Positions 32,425 through 44,165 of a stretch of 64,000 nt of DNA are shown here, piece by piece. The position numbers and the translations under genes are program-made. The notes under the pieces are model-generated. The model searched no databases, had not been told where the DNA came from, and worked only from the letters and a program-made list of their open reading frames with translations. Numbering within the stretch: the stretch's first letter is position 1; each line of letters starts with the position of its first letter. The stretch is from Dipteris shenzhenensis. Taxonomy: Eukaryota > Polypodiophyta > Polypodiopsida > Gleicheniales. The DNA lies in NCBI GenBank assembly GCA_047967505.1, contig CM106538.1. One strand, given 5' to 3'.

Positions 32425-33062
32425 TCTTTCTTGGGACTTCCCCCTGAACTGTGATCTGCCCCTTTGTTGCCATCCATAGACTTCTGTCTAATCTCCTCGG
32501 CCAACAAGCTACCCACAACATCATCAAATTTCAGTACTCCACCAGGTGCAGAGTTACTAACAGCTGTACGGAAGGTATCCCATGAGGATGGCAATGAACA
32601 TAAGAGAAATATTGCCTTAGTCTCCGCATCAAAATTCATTTTCTGAGCCTAAAGTTGGTTGAAAATAATATTGAATTCATTCAAGTGAGAAGCAATGGAG
32701 ACCCCTTCCTTCATCTGCAGCTCAAACAACTTGTTCATGAGGTAAACTTTATTAGAGGCAGTTTCCTTCTCATAAGTGGCACACAGTTTTTTCCATAAAT
32801 CCTCCGTAGTCTGCTCATTTACTACTGTGAAATAAACTGACTCTGCAAGATGAAGTCTAATAGTAGACTTTGCTAATACATCCAACTCATTCCAATCATC
32901 CTCAGACATATCTGCAGGCTTAGCTTCAATCCCTGCCAAGGGTTTAATCTGCTTCTTTTGAATAAGCACATCCCTTATTTGTTCTTTCCACAAAGAAAAG
33001 TTTGTCCCATCAAACTTTTTAATGCTGAAAAACTCCTTTTCAGACATGGAAGAGGATGCCAT
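32421..33062 (-). pseudogene. Copia-1 gag, one TAG stop
   Basis: It starts at ATG 33062 (MASSSMSEKEFFSIKKFDG). It contains FDGTNFSLWKEQIRDVL, LVLA-type helices, LWKKLCATYEKE and SIASHLNEFNIIFNQL, the UBN2-type copia gag. A TAG (32651-32649) stands where the family has Gln, then AQKMNFDAETKAIFLLCSLP and AEEIRQKSM continue. The zinc knuckle is in the following frame. This is the structural protein of the particle. Confidence 0.9.
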
Positions 33063-34472
33063 GATGCAAATAAAGCAAAATCCCAAATGCTAGTGCCTGC
33101 AAGAGAGAATCACACCAAATACTAGGTGCACCCAAATGTGTATGCCACAATAGTGTGAAATATCACCAAAACTCAAAGCTCAAAGCATCAAAAGATGCAT
33201 CTGACTCATGTGCATATACTATGCATCCATATGAGCAAATCTGGCCCAAAATAAAATGCCAATAAGTGCCAAATGACATTGTCCACTGGCATATGCATCA
33301 ATAATGTCTCATCCAAGAGAGCATAGCACTATCAGTGCATCACCAACAATGTGTCAAAGCTGTCCGTCAGCATAAAATATCATCCATGTGCAAAGCGTCC
33401 ATAAAAAATAGCATCCCACAAGGCAATTTGGGCCTATCAGTGCATTCAACAAGGACCGCAATGCATCCAAATGGCCTATAAATCATCCACTGCAACCCAA
33501 TGCATACCGCGAATGAGCGCACACTGCTCAAACTGCAACCAGAGTGATCTGCATAAGGTATGCTCAAGAAATCATAATCCCACGGTAATGAGCGCTACTG
33601 AAAATAGAACTTGAGATGCTTCAAAACATGGGCGCCATTGCATAATCGGACTCAACAAGAAAATCTGCAAATATCTCTCTTTTGCTAGAACTCCAAAATC
33701 CCAACCGATGAGTGAGAAATGGGAGTCAATACTTATCCACTGCCATGTGGCATAAATCTAAGGTTTCAAAACCTTAGTATGAAAAATGCATAACAGAGAC
33801 ACGAAATCGAATACACAGAGATTTATAACTCTGAAAATCCTTCACCGAATCGCGCAAGAACTGATAGGTAGGGGTTTTTGGGCATCCGGAACGCAATGGG
33901 ACAGACGGTTTTGGAAACCGTGGTCTCAATCATTGGGTCGAACACACGGACTGAAAAACGTTTTTTGAAACAGAGCTATCTGTAAACTCCACCGGAGTGC
34001 GAATGATGAGCAACATAGAAGTTTTAGGACCTCCTGAGTCCATTGGAACTGACAGATCTGCAAATGGTTGCTCCAAACTTGAGTTCCAACACCCGGGCAA
34101 AAAACGCAGAAACTGACACAGTGAGTCAGAAATCCAATGAAATGATCCCAGATTTAAGAATAAAGGTGTTTCCAGGCTCTTGAAGTAATGTGGACACCAA
34201 AAGCAAGCAATAGTTGCCTCTACAAGTCAATACGGAGTCTCTGTCATCGAACGGAACAGGGAAAAGCTCAAAAAACGACTTTTTCTTTGAAAGCTCTTAA
34301 CAGGCTCTCAAAACCATTTCGCAAAGCCAAAGTGACTTTTCCAAATGTTCCTCCAAGGTCTCTGCACACTCGGATGCAAGTAAAGTCGCCCACAAAGCTT
34401 CCCACAGAGCTTCTCCTTCCTCTCACAGAGCTGCTGAGCTTCAAGCATTCACGCACGCTCAGCTAGATCACC
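33063..34472 (-). other. Copia-1 untranslated leader
   Basis: About 1.4 kb of A/C-rich non-coding sequence lies between the primer-binding site and gag. It is long for a 5.9-kb copia element. Small open frames occur, but none looks conserved. Confidence 0.75.
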
Positions 34473-34489
34473 CGGGCTTTGATACCAGT
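34473..34489 (-). other. Copia-1 primer-binding site
   Basis: TGGTATCAAAGCCCGGG on the minus strand lies immediately inside the 5' LTR. It resembles the usual initiator-tRNA-Met site TGGTATCAGAGC, with one change. Confidence 0.85.
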
Positions 34490-34671
34490 TGAGAGTGCTC
34501 TCAACGGAAGCAAGAACGGAAGAAGGAGAGAGAGAGAGAGAGGGAGACAGAGAGCCACACAAGTTTTGGTGGGTGCAGAACCACCCTAATCTTCTTTTTC
34601 ATTCATTTATATATATGTGTTTGAGTATTGTACATAACTGGGGTTAAGGCACAGTGACCTTTAACCGCACA
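34490..34671 (-). repeat. Copia-1 5' LTR
   Basis: 182 bp, matching 28789-28970 with about five substitutions. The outer end abuts the target duplication TGTGC. Confidence 0.96.
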
Positions 34672-34676
34672 TGTGC

Positions 34677-35278
34677 CACCACTCCTCCCTCCTCATTCCA
34701 TTGAATTATTATGATATTCTTGGCTCCGATGATCGATAAATTCTCCCATGGCAACCATCTAATCACACATCATGGCTAGACGATGATGTATATGATCACC
34801 TACACTAGGATGGGCTATCAAAAAAGCTGGGTGTATGTGCCACCGCTCCTCCCCCCTCATCCCATTGAATTATTATGATCTTGGCTCGGATGACTGAGAA
34901 ATTCTCCCACGGCAACCATCTAATTGCACGTCATGGCCAGTCGATGATGTATATGACTGCCTACGCTAGGCTAGCTACTAGCAAAGCTAGGTGTATGTGC
35001 CATTGCTCCTCCCCCCTCATCCTATTGAATTATCATGATCTTGGCTTCGATGACCAAGAAATTCTAGCATGGCAACCATCTAATCGCGCGTCATGGCTAG
35101 ACGATGATGTAGATGACTACCTACACTAGGCAAGAAAATCCAACTGGTGGATTGTGTGCTCTTAGCATCGATAGGCACCCAAAGTTGCACATCTAACACA
35201 AGATCTTGGCTCTGATGATCAAGAAATTATAGCATTGGAACCATCTAATCGCATGTCAGGATGATGTAGATGACTGCT
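34677..35278. repeat. 160-bp tandem repeat, right part (about four units)
   Basis: GTGTATGTGC recurs at 34831 and 34991 (160-bp step). Each unit carries TGAATTATTATGATCTTGGC, GAGAAATTCTCCC, GCAACCATCTAAT and CATGGCTAGACGATGATG. The final unit is shorter and diverged. It is non-coding. The array was continuous with 28660-28788 before Copia-1 inserted. Confidence 0.9.
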
Positions 35279-35541
35279 TGTTGAGAATTCACGCTCAAAA
35301 TCATGTGATCACGTGTGCATAGCAGCACCATCATGTGATCATATGTGCATAACACTAACCCAATAGAGTGCTATAAAGGAAAGGGTTAGATCCCCTAACA
35401 TTAACCCTAAATGGGTTTGTATATATAATTCTATTTTTTCAACTAAATCTAGAGTACAGTTAGTCATTTGTGGTGTGCTCTCTAGCTGTGCCCTCTCTCC
35501 TCATGTCCACTCTTCTCCTCTCCCCTCTTCATATTTTGTCA
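35279..35541 (+). repeat. Orphan 5' LTR (about 263 bp)
   Basis: It starts TGTTGAGAATTCACG and ends ATATTTTGTCA, directly followed by TGGTATTAGAGCATGG, a tRNA-Met-type primer-binding site. It contains GTTTGTATATATAATTC as a TATA candidate. No matching 3' LTR is in the window, so the partner was lost or replaced. Confidence 0.75.
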
Positions 35542-37825
35542 TGGTATTAGAGCATGGTTCTGCCTTCCGCTGAGGTGCCATCCTTCTTGTGAGAGTGAGA
35601 TAGTGATTGAGAGATTGAAATCAAGTTTTCTCTTCCGTGAGAGAAATTTCCGTTCATGTGAGAATTCCGTCCATGAGAGATTGAGAGATTTCTGTTAATC
35701 TCCTTCCGTTCGATTCATTGTTTCCTTGAGAGTTTATAAGAAGGATAGGGAGAGTTCTTCATTGAGAGAAATTTATTAAGTGTGAGAGGTTGAATTTCTG
35801 CTCCATTTTTTTGAGGGACTTAGTGAGTTTGGAGTTTGAGTGTTTTTGGTGGAGGTTTCATTCTCTGTGTTCTGGTTTGAGTCCTTCAACATAGCAAGGC
35901 AAGATGGGCAGCCTCTTCATCTATAGCTCCCAGCTCCATTGACCTCAAAAGTAGCAACAAGGCTCCTCCACCAAGCTCTCAACGTAGTTGCAGCTAGCCA
36001 CAGATACAAGTTGCATCTCCTGCAACAATAGTGCCACCAGATGACCAAACTCTACAGCCCCAGCCTCTACAATGACCTACAGTATCTTCTAGCCTCTTAA
36101 TGAGCTCCTATCTTCATCTTCGACAGATCAATCTGTAGCCATTAACCAACACGAGCCTCTTCACAGCCATCTACAGTCGTCCACATAGCTCCAAGGCTCC
36201 ATAGCGTGTGATGCTCCAAAGCCCCAGGCCTCATGCTCCGCTCATAGCAGATTCCATCAACAACTACTGTTGCAATGCAATAGCATGCTTCTCCAATGGC
36301 TACATCCTAGCACTAGCTCTTTACCAGCCCAACAATCGGCAGCTAGCCTGTAGCAAGGAGCTCCACCCGGCTAGTCTCATGCACCATGGGTTGCTCATCA
36401 ATGAGCCAAACTCTGCTGCGAGCTCCAATGGCTCCTGTGCGTCACTATACAAGCAAGCCCCAGTCTTGAGCTCCATCGACCAGTGCTGCATGCTCCTTTT
36501 GCATCGATCAGCCACGGGCAACTCATCCCAGCAGCAACTCCCAATGTGCAACGTCCATGACAACCTAGCCTCTAAGCCACCCTAAACTGACTCTACAAAA
36601 CTGCTGGTGGATGGACAAAAGCAGTAGAGCCTAAGCTACCTTCACAGCCACCCTCATCCACATTTAAATCAAGTGAACAACACCATCAGAAGGTAAAAGG
36701 CTTTCACTGAAACTCCTTTCCTCTACACACCTCCAGATATAACTCATACTCTGGCCACACTTCCTCCGGAAGCCAAACAACCTAAACAACCCAGTGGATT
36801 ACATAGCTCAACGCAAGCTCTCCTATTGACTGAGATCAACAAGCTCAAAAAATACATAGAAGACCCATGAAACATAAAACTCCAGAAAATGACAACTTCA
36901 AAACTGCATAACTGCCATAAACACTTCCTGACATCTCATGGTATAAACAACCATGCTCATATCCTCCATGACTAAATCCATGAAGAACAATCCTCGATCT
37001 CTTTGACTTCAAGTCAATCATTTGCCTCATATACTCAAAGCCATCACCCCTCTTCTATGCCATCAAACACTTACAAGGAGTTCTTCAATTCACACATAGC
37101 CAACAAACACTACTTCCCCATAACCTATGAGCAAAGAAATGAACAACATCCTATGTCAGAACCCACCACAATTCTATGAGAGGACCCACACCAAGAGCAA
37201 TATAAGTAGTCAAGTACTTCACACAGGCACCTCCTATAAAACCAGACTATCTTCTTTTATGAGATCCATGACCAAGTATGGAGACAATCACAAGAGCTCC
37301 TTCTTCGACCAATAGTATGCCATCTTCATTTTGGAAATGCACCTTTAGACTGCATGAAGCCTAGTACTTTAAGCCATCTGCTGCCCATAGTTCCGTTGCC
37401 AAAAGCAAGGCCTTTTCTAAGATCATCCATGAGCACCGGGCTTGCTGCTCTAGCCAAGCATGCACTACGTCCTTACAAGCCATGCATGGAACTATACACT
37501 AACATGGTCTCTTTATCGAAAATCCGCCACCCTTGTCTCAAAGCTCTTTCCTCCACAATCCATTTCCCCACCATAGCCTCTGAGCTCCCATGCTCATCCC
37601 CTTTCCTCTAACAAGATCCATACATAGTCGAGACCATGGCTTCCCTGCCCACGAAGCACACACCTTCCATGGTCCCCTCCAAATCCATAATCGAGACCCC
37701 CCTCCATTACTTCTGAGCTTGCGCACCCTTCCTTTGTGTGCTTGAATTCTCCTCTTTGTTGCACCTCTCCAACCCAACTTCCCTCCGCAGAACAAGCCTA
37801 CGTAGTTATCATGTGACAATCAGAG
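35542..37825 (+). other. Non-coding retroelement interior downstream of the orphan LTR
   Basis: A leader rich in GAGAGATTGAGAG repeats (35590-35830) is followed by C/A-rich sequence with recurrent AGCTCC words and no sizeable conserved frame. Frames such as 36208-36585 have no recognisable motif. It could be a large non-coding retrotransposon derivative or a much decayed gag-pol. Confidence 0.5.
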
Positions 37826-38039
37826 TTGCATGGCGATTGCAAAGAAATCTATGTTCCACGCTTGCACAAAACACATTGAGATTCAATATCACTTTGTACG
37901 CAAGCTCATCATGGATGGAGAGGTCGCCTTGTTGTACTATTCAACTACAGAGAATGCTGTGAACATCTTCATGAAGGCTCTTGGAAGAGACTTGCTGGAG
38001 AGGCATCTTCATCGACTTGGCATTGGGCCGAAAAAGTAA
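37826..38039 (+). pseudogene. Copia RNase H C-terminal fragment
   Basis: The 3' tip of copia pol: HACTKHIEIQYHFVRKLIMD, then VNIFMKALGRDLLERHLHRL and a stop at 38039. Residues upstream do not align, so only the end survives. A purine tract GAGGGGGGG and a TGTTAGATATC LTR start follow. Confidence 0.85.
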
Positions 38040-38070
38040 GTTCACTTGGGGGTGGACATTGAGGGGGGGT

Positions 38071-38440
38071 GTTAGATATCAATGCTCCACCCTCATGTAA
38101 CTATGCAAGAACCAACTAACTCTACTTGTAAGCCCCCCATATGAGGAGAAGGCATTGGAGTAGCTCGGTTATCCGGTATGTCCTGGTTTGGACACCAGAT
38201 GGGGGCCATGTGTGGCCTGATGGTTGGACGAGTTCAGATAGAGTTGGCACACCACCAACTAGGCTACATGCAAGTGCGGGAAGGCATTCCATGACTGACT
38301 GCACTGAGGGTAGACAGAGCATTTCCCGAGGTAGCCCACTCTTGGGTTGTGGGGCCCGTTTGGAGCCTTAGATGATCCTGGATGGCTCTGGGCTGAACGG
38401 TAACCGTAGGTTTGTTGCTCTATTTTGCACGTTGGTCTAC
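38071..38440 (+). repeat. Copia-A-type 3' LTR, truncated
   Basis: It begins TGTTAGATATCAATGCTCCA after the purine tract. It shares CCCATATGAGGAGAAG and the CCACCCTC start region with the 5' LTR at 56690-57354, so it belongs to the same LTR group. It is cut at about 38440, where minus-strand Copia-A pol begins. Confidence 0.7.
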
Positions 38441-40288
38441 ACTGCACCCATGTCCCCTAAAATCCTCCTCAACCACACTGCTTTGCAAGAAGCAAAGCAT
38501 GGTGATTTGTACTCAGCCTCGGTAGAAGAAAGAGCAACTGTGGGTTGCTTCTTGCTGACCCATGACATAGCTCCAGATCCAAGTGAGAAACAGTAACCTG
38601 TCACTGATCTCCTACTGTCCATCTCTCCTACCCAATTCGAGTCACAGAATCCGGTTAAGATGTTGCCCTTGGTATAGGTGATGCCATAATCAAGTATGCC
38701 TTTGATGTATTTCAACACCTGCATCTCTGCCCTCCAATGGTTCTCCCGAGGCTTATTGGAAAACTTGCTTAGTACAGCAGTCGCAAAGTTGATGTCTGGC
38801 CGTGTGTTGCACAGGTAAATAAAGCTGCCCACAAGTCTTCTATACTTTGCTTCATCCACCAGTGGTGATGAATCCTAGTTTGAGAGCTTCACGTCAACCT
38901 CCATAGGGGTACCAACTGCTGTCTTGCACTCAGCCATGCCAAATGCCTTTAGTATCTCTTTAGCATACTTCAGCTATGAAATGAAGACTTGTTGCGGCTC
39001 TTGCCAAACTTCAATCCCCAAACAAAAATGCATCAGTGTCATTTCAAACTCTCTTCCTAGCAAATGCTTTGTCTACGAGATCTTCTCTTCATGGTTCCTT
39101 GTTATGACAAGGTCGTCCACATAAAGGATCACGATCATACACTTGCCTCCTTCTCTGAAGATATACAAATTTGCATCAAATGGGCTTCTCCTGAACCTGT
39201 TTTACAGAAAGTAGGCATTAATTCGTTGGTACCACACTCGTGAAGATTGTTTCAGCCCGTAAAGTGCCTTCTTCAATTTACAGACTTTACCTTCTGAACC
39301 AAGGATCACAAAACCTGGTGGTTGTTCCATGTATACCTCCTCCTTGAGATCTCCATTCAGAAAGGCGGATTTTACATCCATCTGAAACACAGGCCAACTT
39401 CCCTGGGCTGCTAAAGCCAAAACACTACGAATTGTGGTTAGTCGAGTTGTGGGAGCAAAAGTATCAAGCTAATAATCAAAGCCATGTCCTGTGCGAATCC
39501 TTTTGCCACGAGCCAAGCCTTGTACTTATCCAATGTGCCGTCGGACTTGTACTTGGTCTTGTACACCAACTTGGTGCTGATTACCTTGTGTTTTGGTGGT
39601 CGATCCACAAGGTCCCAAGTGTTGTTCTTCATTATGGAGCCATACTTCGATTGCATAGCCTCCATCCACCTATCATCACCCTGTGCCTCTTCAAGACACT
39701 TGGGTTCATCAGTCCGGATTACCTCTGTCATCAATGCGTAGTTGACCAAGTGTTCCTACGCCCTTCTTTGCTCCTCTAATCTCTTGGACCGGCGGTGTTC
39801 GGATGGTTCCTCCTCAATGGCTGGAGGTTCTCTGTCGTCCAAAAGCTGCTTCACCCACTTCGGGAATGGCCGTTGCCATTGTGGTTCTGCAGGCTCTTCT
39901 TCCTCTTCTTTATCTTGAATCGTTGGGGGAGTTCGGTCTGCTGTTGGTGGTTGTACTGGATGGATATCCTGGTCCTGGTTGTCTGGGAAGGAAGCATCCT
40001 CCTCCAATTGATGCGGTTGTTTTGAGAAGACCACATCGTGACTTACAATTACCTTCTTGGTAACAGGGTGATAGAGATGGTAACCCTTCGCCTCTTCACT
40101 ATAGCCCAAGAAAATACACTTCTAACTCTTCGGTTCCCATTTGGTCCTGTTAGCATCAGGGACATCCACAAAACAGTTACATCCAAAAACTCTGAAATGT
40201 GCAGCTGAAGGTTTTTTACCAGAAAAAGCCTATAGTGGAGTCATCCCGTTCACAGCCTTCGTGTAGCTATGATTCAGAATGTAAACTG
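38437..40288 (-). pseudogene. Copia-A pol, 3' half (integrase end, RT, RNase H), interrupted by Tat
   Basis: Continuing the integrase from 52337, the minus strand encodes YILNHSYTKAVNGMTPL, FRVFGCNCFVDVPDANRTKW, KCIFLGYSEEAKGYHL, an acidic linker, LVDRPPKHKVISTKLVY, KAWLVAKGFAQ, then after a frameshift FQMDVKSAFLNGDLKEE, LYGLKQSSRVWYQRI, ILYVDDLVI and LVGSFIYLCNTRPDINFATA, ending in RNase H (VALSSTEAEYKS) at 38437. Stops include TAGs at Gln-like positions (for example 39758-39756). The 3' end is lost at the LTR junction. Confidence 0.88.
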
Positions 40289-40292
40289 CCGT

Positions 40293-42073
40293 TGTGATGC
40301 CAAAAATTGATATTTTTAATCTCGGGGGGGTCACTCATCGTATGTAACCCTATCACGTGAGTTCAACATAAGGATTTTTTTTATTTCTAAAATTTTAGAA
40401 ATAAATATACATAAGGGACTATTTAAAATAGTTTCGGAAAAAATTTACAGATTTGTATAGAAAAGGGGTACATTTTATTCATGAAATTTTTTACTGATAA
40501 GGGACTTTAAATATAGGCCTTGAATGCACGTGATATAGAGGGTTTATACATAGTGACCCCCCGAGTTTTTAATTTGGCATTGGTATTGTTTTTCTCTATG
40601 TTTGATAAGAGTTTGAGTATCAAGTGATAGCCTACCGGCTCTCGCTTATTTCTATTTTCTATGATATTGTATGGGATGGAGAGGATGAGTGGAAGGGCTC
40701 ATTGTAAATACCATAGGTATGAATTATAAATACCTTGGTATGGGGTAAGAGTTATTTGTGTATGGGATATTATGGAGTTTTTTAGAAAATAGGAAGAGTG
40801 AGTCATATAAAGAGGTGGGCTCATGTCCATGTGTTCCAATAATATAAGAGAGGCCACATGCCAAGTGTGTGGAAGGCATGTGGAGGAGTGTGAAGTCAAG
40901 AGAAATCCTTCTAGAACTCCTCTGTGGAATAAGGAGGATGTGGACATGTGGAAAAAGAGGGTCCCTATGGGCCCCATGTGAGGAGACTCTTGACTTTCTT
41001 AATATTTTAAGAGTCTTGAGCATCTTGTGATGGGACACATTGAGGGGTGGATCGTTGATGAAGGTGGAGTCTTGAGGGAGCATCCTACTCAGGCGAAATT
41101 AGCCTGGGTGGAGGGTAGTTTTCATAACAGTTTGACCCCCTGTTAGTTTTTTACTCATAACTTTCTGCTCGATAGTCCGATTGTAATGAAATTTATATCA
41201 ACTCGAAGCTCTCTTTAAGGCGCATGTTTGTATGTAATCAGATCTTGAATCAGATACTGCTGCAAAAAGTTATGATTCTTTGTGTTTGACATTCTATTTT
41301 CATGATAGTTTTTACCCCCGTCTAGTAAACTGTCCATAACTTTTTGGCCGCTTCTTTGTTTCTTATGAAACATATATCAGCGCAAAGCTCTCTTTAAGAC
41401 GCATGTCTTTAGGTGCTTAGATCTTGAATCAAATACTATTGCAAAATGTTATGAGTCTCTGTATTTGATAGTCTATTGTCATGACAATTTTTACCCCTTT
41501 CCAGTAAACTGTCCATATCTCTTCAACCGTCTATCTGTTTTCAATGAAACTTATATCAGCACGAAGCCCATTTCAAAGAGCATTTTTTTTTTTAAATTGA
41601 ATCTCTGATATCATGTCTCTATTGAAAGCTATAGGCCTCTGTGTCTAATGATAGTTTGTAGAGTGTTTTGAGTTAAGTGTAAAGGTGTCTATGAAGAAGG
41701 TGCAATGTTTCCTCGGAATCTACCCATCCGACCTAATCAGCCCCTTCAAACTCCTTGATATATATCAGTTCATGTCATGTTAAGCCACAAGATCTTCTTT
41801 CAACAACGTATCGCTCTTCTCTTTGGCGCAGACCGGCTCGCTAAGATTATGGCCTTTGCTGATCCTTTCCTTCTCCCTATGCTTGATTACAACATCACTT
41901 GGGATGTTACCATCTTCATTCTCATCTGAGGAGGAAAGTATGGTGTGGTATCTTGGCATAAAAGCTTCTTTCTAATGTCCCATTCTCAATGATAAATATC
42001 TTTGGCAGTCAGTTCGAAAGTAGTAGGAAGTGAAGAGGTGCGTGAAGTTTATTACCCCCAACTTCATGTCACA
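40293..42073 (+). repeat. Tat 5' LTR with MITE-A and an internal deletion
   Basis: Compared with the 3' LTR it lacks about 540 bp (equivalent to 50308-50849), including the TATAAAA segment, and contains MITE-A at 40321-40565. Three diverged tandem units of about 175 bp occur at 41125-41620, each with GTCTAGTAAACTGTCCATA-like words. Confidence 0.92.
40321..40565. mobile_element. MITE-A copy 2 (245 bp, 8-bp TSD)
   Basis: Ends CTCGGGGGGGTCACTC and AGTGACCCCCCGAG, flanked by the perfect duplication TTTTTAAT (40313-40320 and 40566-40573). The equivalent position in the 3' LTR (49832-49842) is uninterrupted. The interior matches copy 1 in reverse orientation. Confidence 0.95.
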
Positions 42074-42078
42074 TCTTT

Positions 42079-42096
42079 TGGTGGAGACGCCGGGTA
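42079..42096 (+). other. Tat primer-binding site
   Basis: TGGTGGAGACGCCGGGTA lies five bases after the LTR end. Its reverse complement ends GTCTCCACCA, as expected of a tRNA 3' end. I do not name the tRNA. Confidence 0.75.
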
Positions 42097-42750
42097 CGTT
42101 TGGTATTGGATTCATCTCACCTTACTAAACAGTCTTGGGTGTACTTGATTGCATGTTATTCCTAGAAGAGGCATGTGTTTTGATGAGATAATGAAGATGC
42201 CTGGAACTCCATTAGAAGAGATTGCAACCCGTTTAAGAGAACTTGAAGATTGTGAAGGTGATGCTCAAGCTATTCGCACAGTCACCATGATCATATCCTT
42301 TATGTTTGCACTGTTGAATATGTTGGTGAATCGACAATGCTAGTAGTAGGCATAATGATAGATTGGGGATTGCTCCATGCACTGGCTGCTTGGTGTGAAG
42401 AAGAGTTGAGTCTTTGGGTAGTTTTCGACTATAACAGTGGAGTGGTGATTCTTAATGCTTTCAACTTCTTTTGCTATGCAAATGATTAAGAGTACAATAT
42501 CTTGAAGCTTTTATGTGCACTTCCTATTGTGAGAAGGGTGATTCTATAATGCATGTATACACAATGTTTTCATGGTGCTGGTTGGACACTTATTTTTGAA
42601 GATTTTGTTGAGGATCACATTGTGGAGGGTTTTTCAACAAGTGGTTATGCATAATAAGTTGGTCTTGGTATACTAAGGCTCTGTGGGATCTTGTTCGGAT
42701 CTTGTTTGGGATATTATTTGGATCTTGGTGTTTCCTTTTTGTATTTCATC

Positions 42751-43640
42751 ATGGTGAAGATTCTAGTGTTTCAAGGGACCCAAGGGGAAGACCCGGAGTC
42801 TTATCTTTGGGATTTTGTTTGAGGATGCCGGCTTTCTGGATGGTCCATAAAGGATCGGGTGGAGATTTTGCCTGATTTTCTTGAAAGTGTAGCCTTGAAT
42901 TGGCATGAGACCTCGCCGGACTCTACCAAGGAGGACTAGGACCAAGTGGTGGTAGCAATGAAGTAGAGATTTGGGGCAGTGGAGTTGCCAAATGCTTTGA
43001 TGTTGCAGTTGGACCGGTTCTATCAAGGAGAGGGTGAGTTGGTCTCTGCGTTGGCAATCCGATATGAAACTTTATGGACAAAGTATGAAAGGGCAGCTTT
43101 GCGAGCTGTGGCATCTGCATCATCGGCCCCTCAAAGTCTCTCAGGCATGGAGCACTTAAAGATGAGTAAATTTGTTATGGCTTTGGAGCCTCATCTTCGC
43201 TCAAAAGTAATGAGTAAAGATCCAACAACATACGTGGAGGCACTTCGCATTGCGACCAAGAAAGAAGCTTCTATAAAGATCAAATCCTCTTTTGTGTCTT
43301 CAACAGCTTCAACTTCTAAGGTGGAGGTAATGGGCACTCCTCAGGTACCAAAGTCCTCTGAGTTAGATCATAATATCTCCCAATTGATGGCAGAGTTTGC
43401 TGATTTGAAATTGCATTTGGTTAATGCACGACAACCTAGAGCACCAAAGAGTGAAGATAGGCCTCGTCCCGAGTGTCCTAGATTGAGAAAGAAAGAAGAA
43501 AAACAAGTATCCTTGTTAGAAGCTTCTTCAGGGGATGAGGAAAGAGAGGTAATGATGGCTAAACGGGGGCGTGGTAAAGCAAAAGAAGAAAAGAAAGCAA
43601 GGAAGAAGTAGATGAGGAATATCAGGAAGAGGAACACTGT
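42751..43640 (+). pseudogene. Tat gag with stops
   Basis: The reading begins around ATG 42751 (MVKILVFQGTQGEDPESYLW). It has stops near 42820, 42937 and 42964, then an open stretch 42979-43611 with LPNALMLQLDRFYQGEGEL, HLKMSKFVMALEPHLRSKV, YVEALRIATKKEASIK, HNISQLMAEFADLKLHL and a basic tail (RGRGKAKEEKKARKK). This matches a retrotransposon gag capsid with a C-terminal basic region. The region 42097-42750 upstream is a leader with one small frame (42149-42343) of unknown meaning. Confidence 0.8.
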
Positions 43641-43718
43641 AGTAAGACAAATAAGGCATCTAGAAGGAGAATTAGCCAGTCAGACTTTCCTTTAGGACAA
43701 GGAATTGGAAGCTATGAC

Positions 43719-44165
43719 TTGTTGTCTGACCTTAAAGAAAAGGAAGCTCATATCACCTTTGGTCAATTACTTGCTTTGTCTCCAAAACTAAGGAAGGAAT
43801 GGGGAAAACTAGCAAGCACAAGAGTGTCAAAGAAGAAAGAGAAGAAAAGTGCCATTCCTGTTGTTCAAAAGGTAGATATAGATGTTGGTGATGATGTACC
43901 TGTGGTTGATGTGATCATTGATGGTCAAGTGATTTCTAATGTGTACATTGATGGAGGTGCATCGATTAATGTCATGAGTGAGAAGACCATGATAGATGCT
44001 GATTTAAAATACTCTAGTACTACCTCTCCTTATCACACCAAATTGGCTAACAACATTAGGGTTAAGACCTTGGGAGTTGTGAAGAATCTACAAGTGGATG
44101 TATGTGGAATTTCTATGCCGACTACTTTTCAGGTAATCCCTACCAAGCCAGATGCACGTGCCTAT
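43719..44165 (+). pseudogene. Tat protease, N-terminal part (cut by the solo LTR)
   Basis: The frame encodes HITFGQLLALSPKLRKEWGK, VVDVIIDGQVISNVYIDGGA and SINVMSEKTM. The aspartic-protease active site is DGGAS in place of DTGAS or DSGAS. The sequence stops at PDARAY, where the solo LTR begins, and resumes at 46234 with PLILGRPWLRK, the conserved protease C-terminal block. Confidence 0.88.

Larger units (their letters stand above)
28789..34671 (-). mobile_element. Complete Copia-1 retrotransposon, 5,883 bp
   Basis: Two 182-bp LTRs (28789-28970 and 34490-34671) bound the element, which is flanked by the perfect 5-bp duplication TGTGC (28784-28788 and 34672-34676). A primer-binding site TGGTATCAAAGCCCGGG follows the 5' LTR, and a purine-rich tract precedes the 3' LTR. 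Domain order on the minus strand is gag, protease, integrase, RT, RNase H, the copia order. By my alignment the LTRs differ at about 5 of 182 positions, so the insertion is recent. A few stops and single-base shifts interrupt gag-pol. Confidence 0.97.

Noticed and set aside
36208-36585. 125-codon frame in the orphan-LTR body
   Set aside because: No recognisable motif; overlapping frame on the other strand; composition like its non-coding surroundings.
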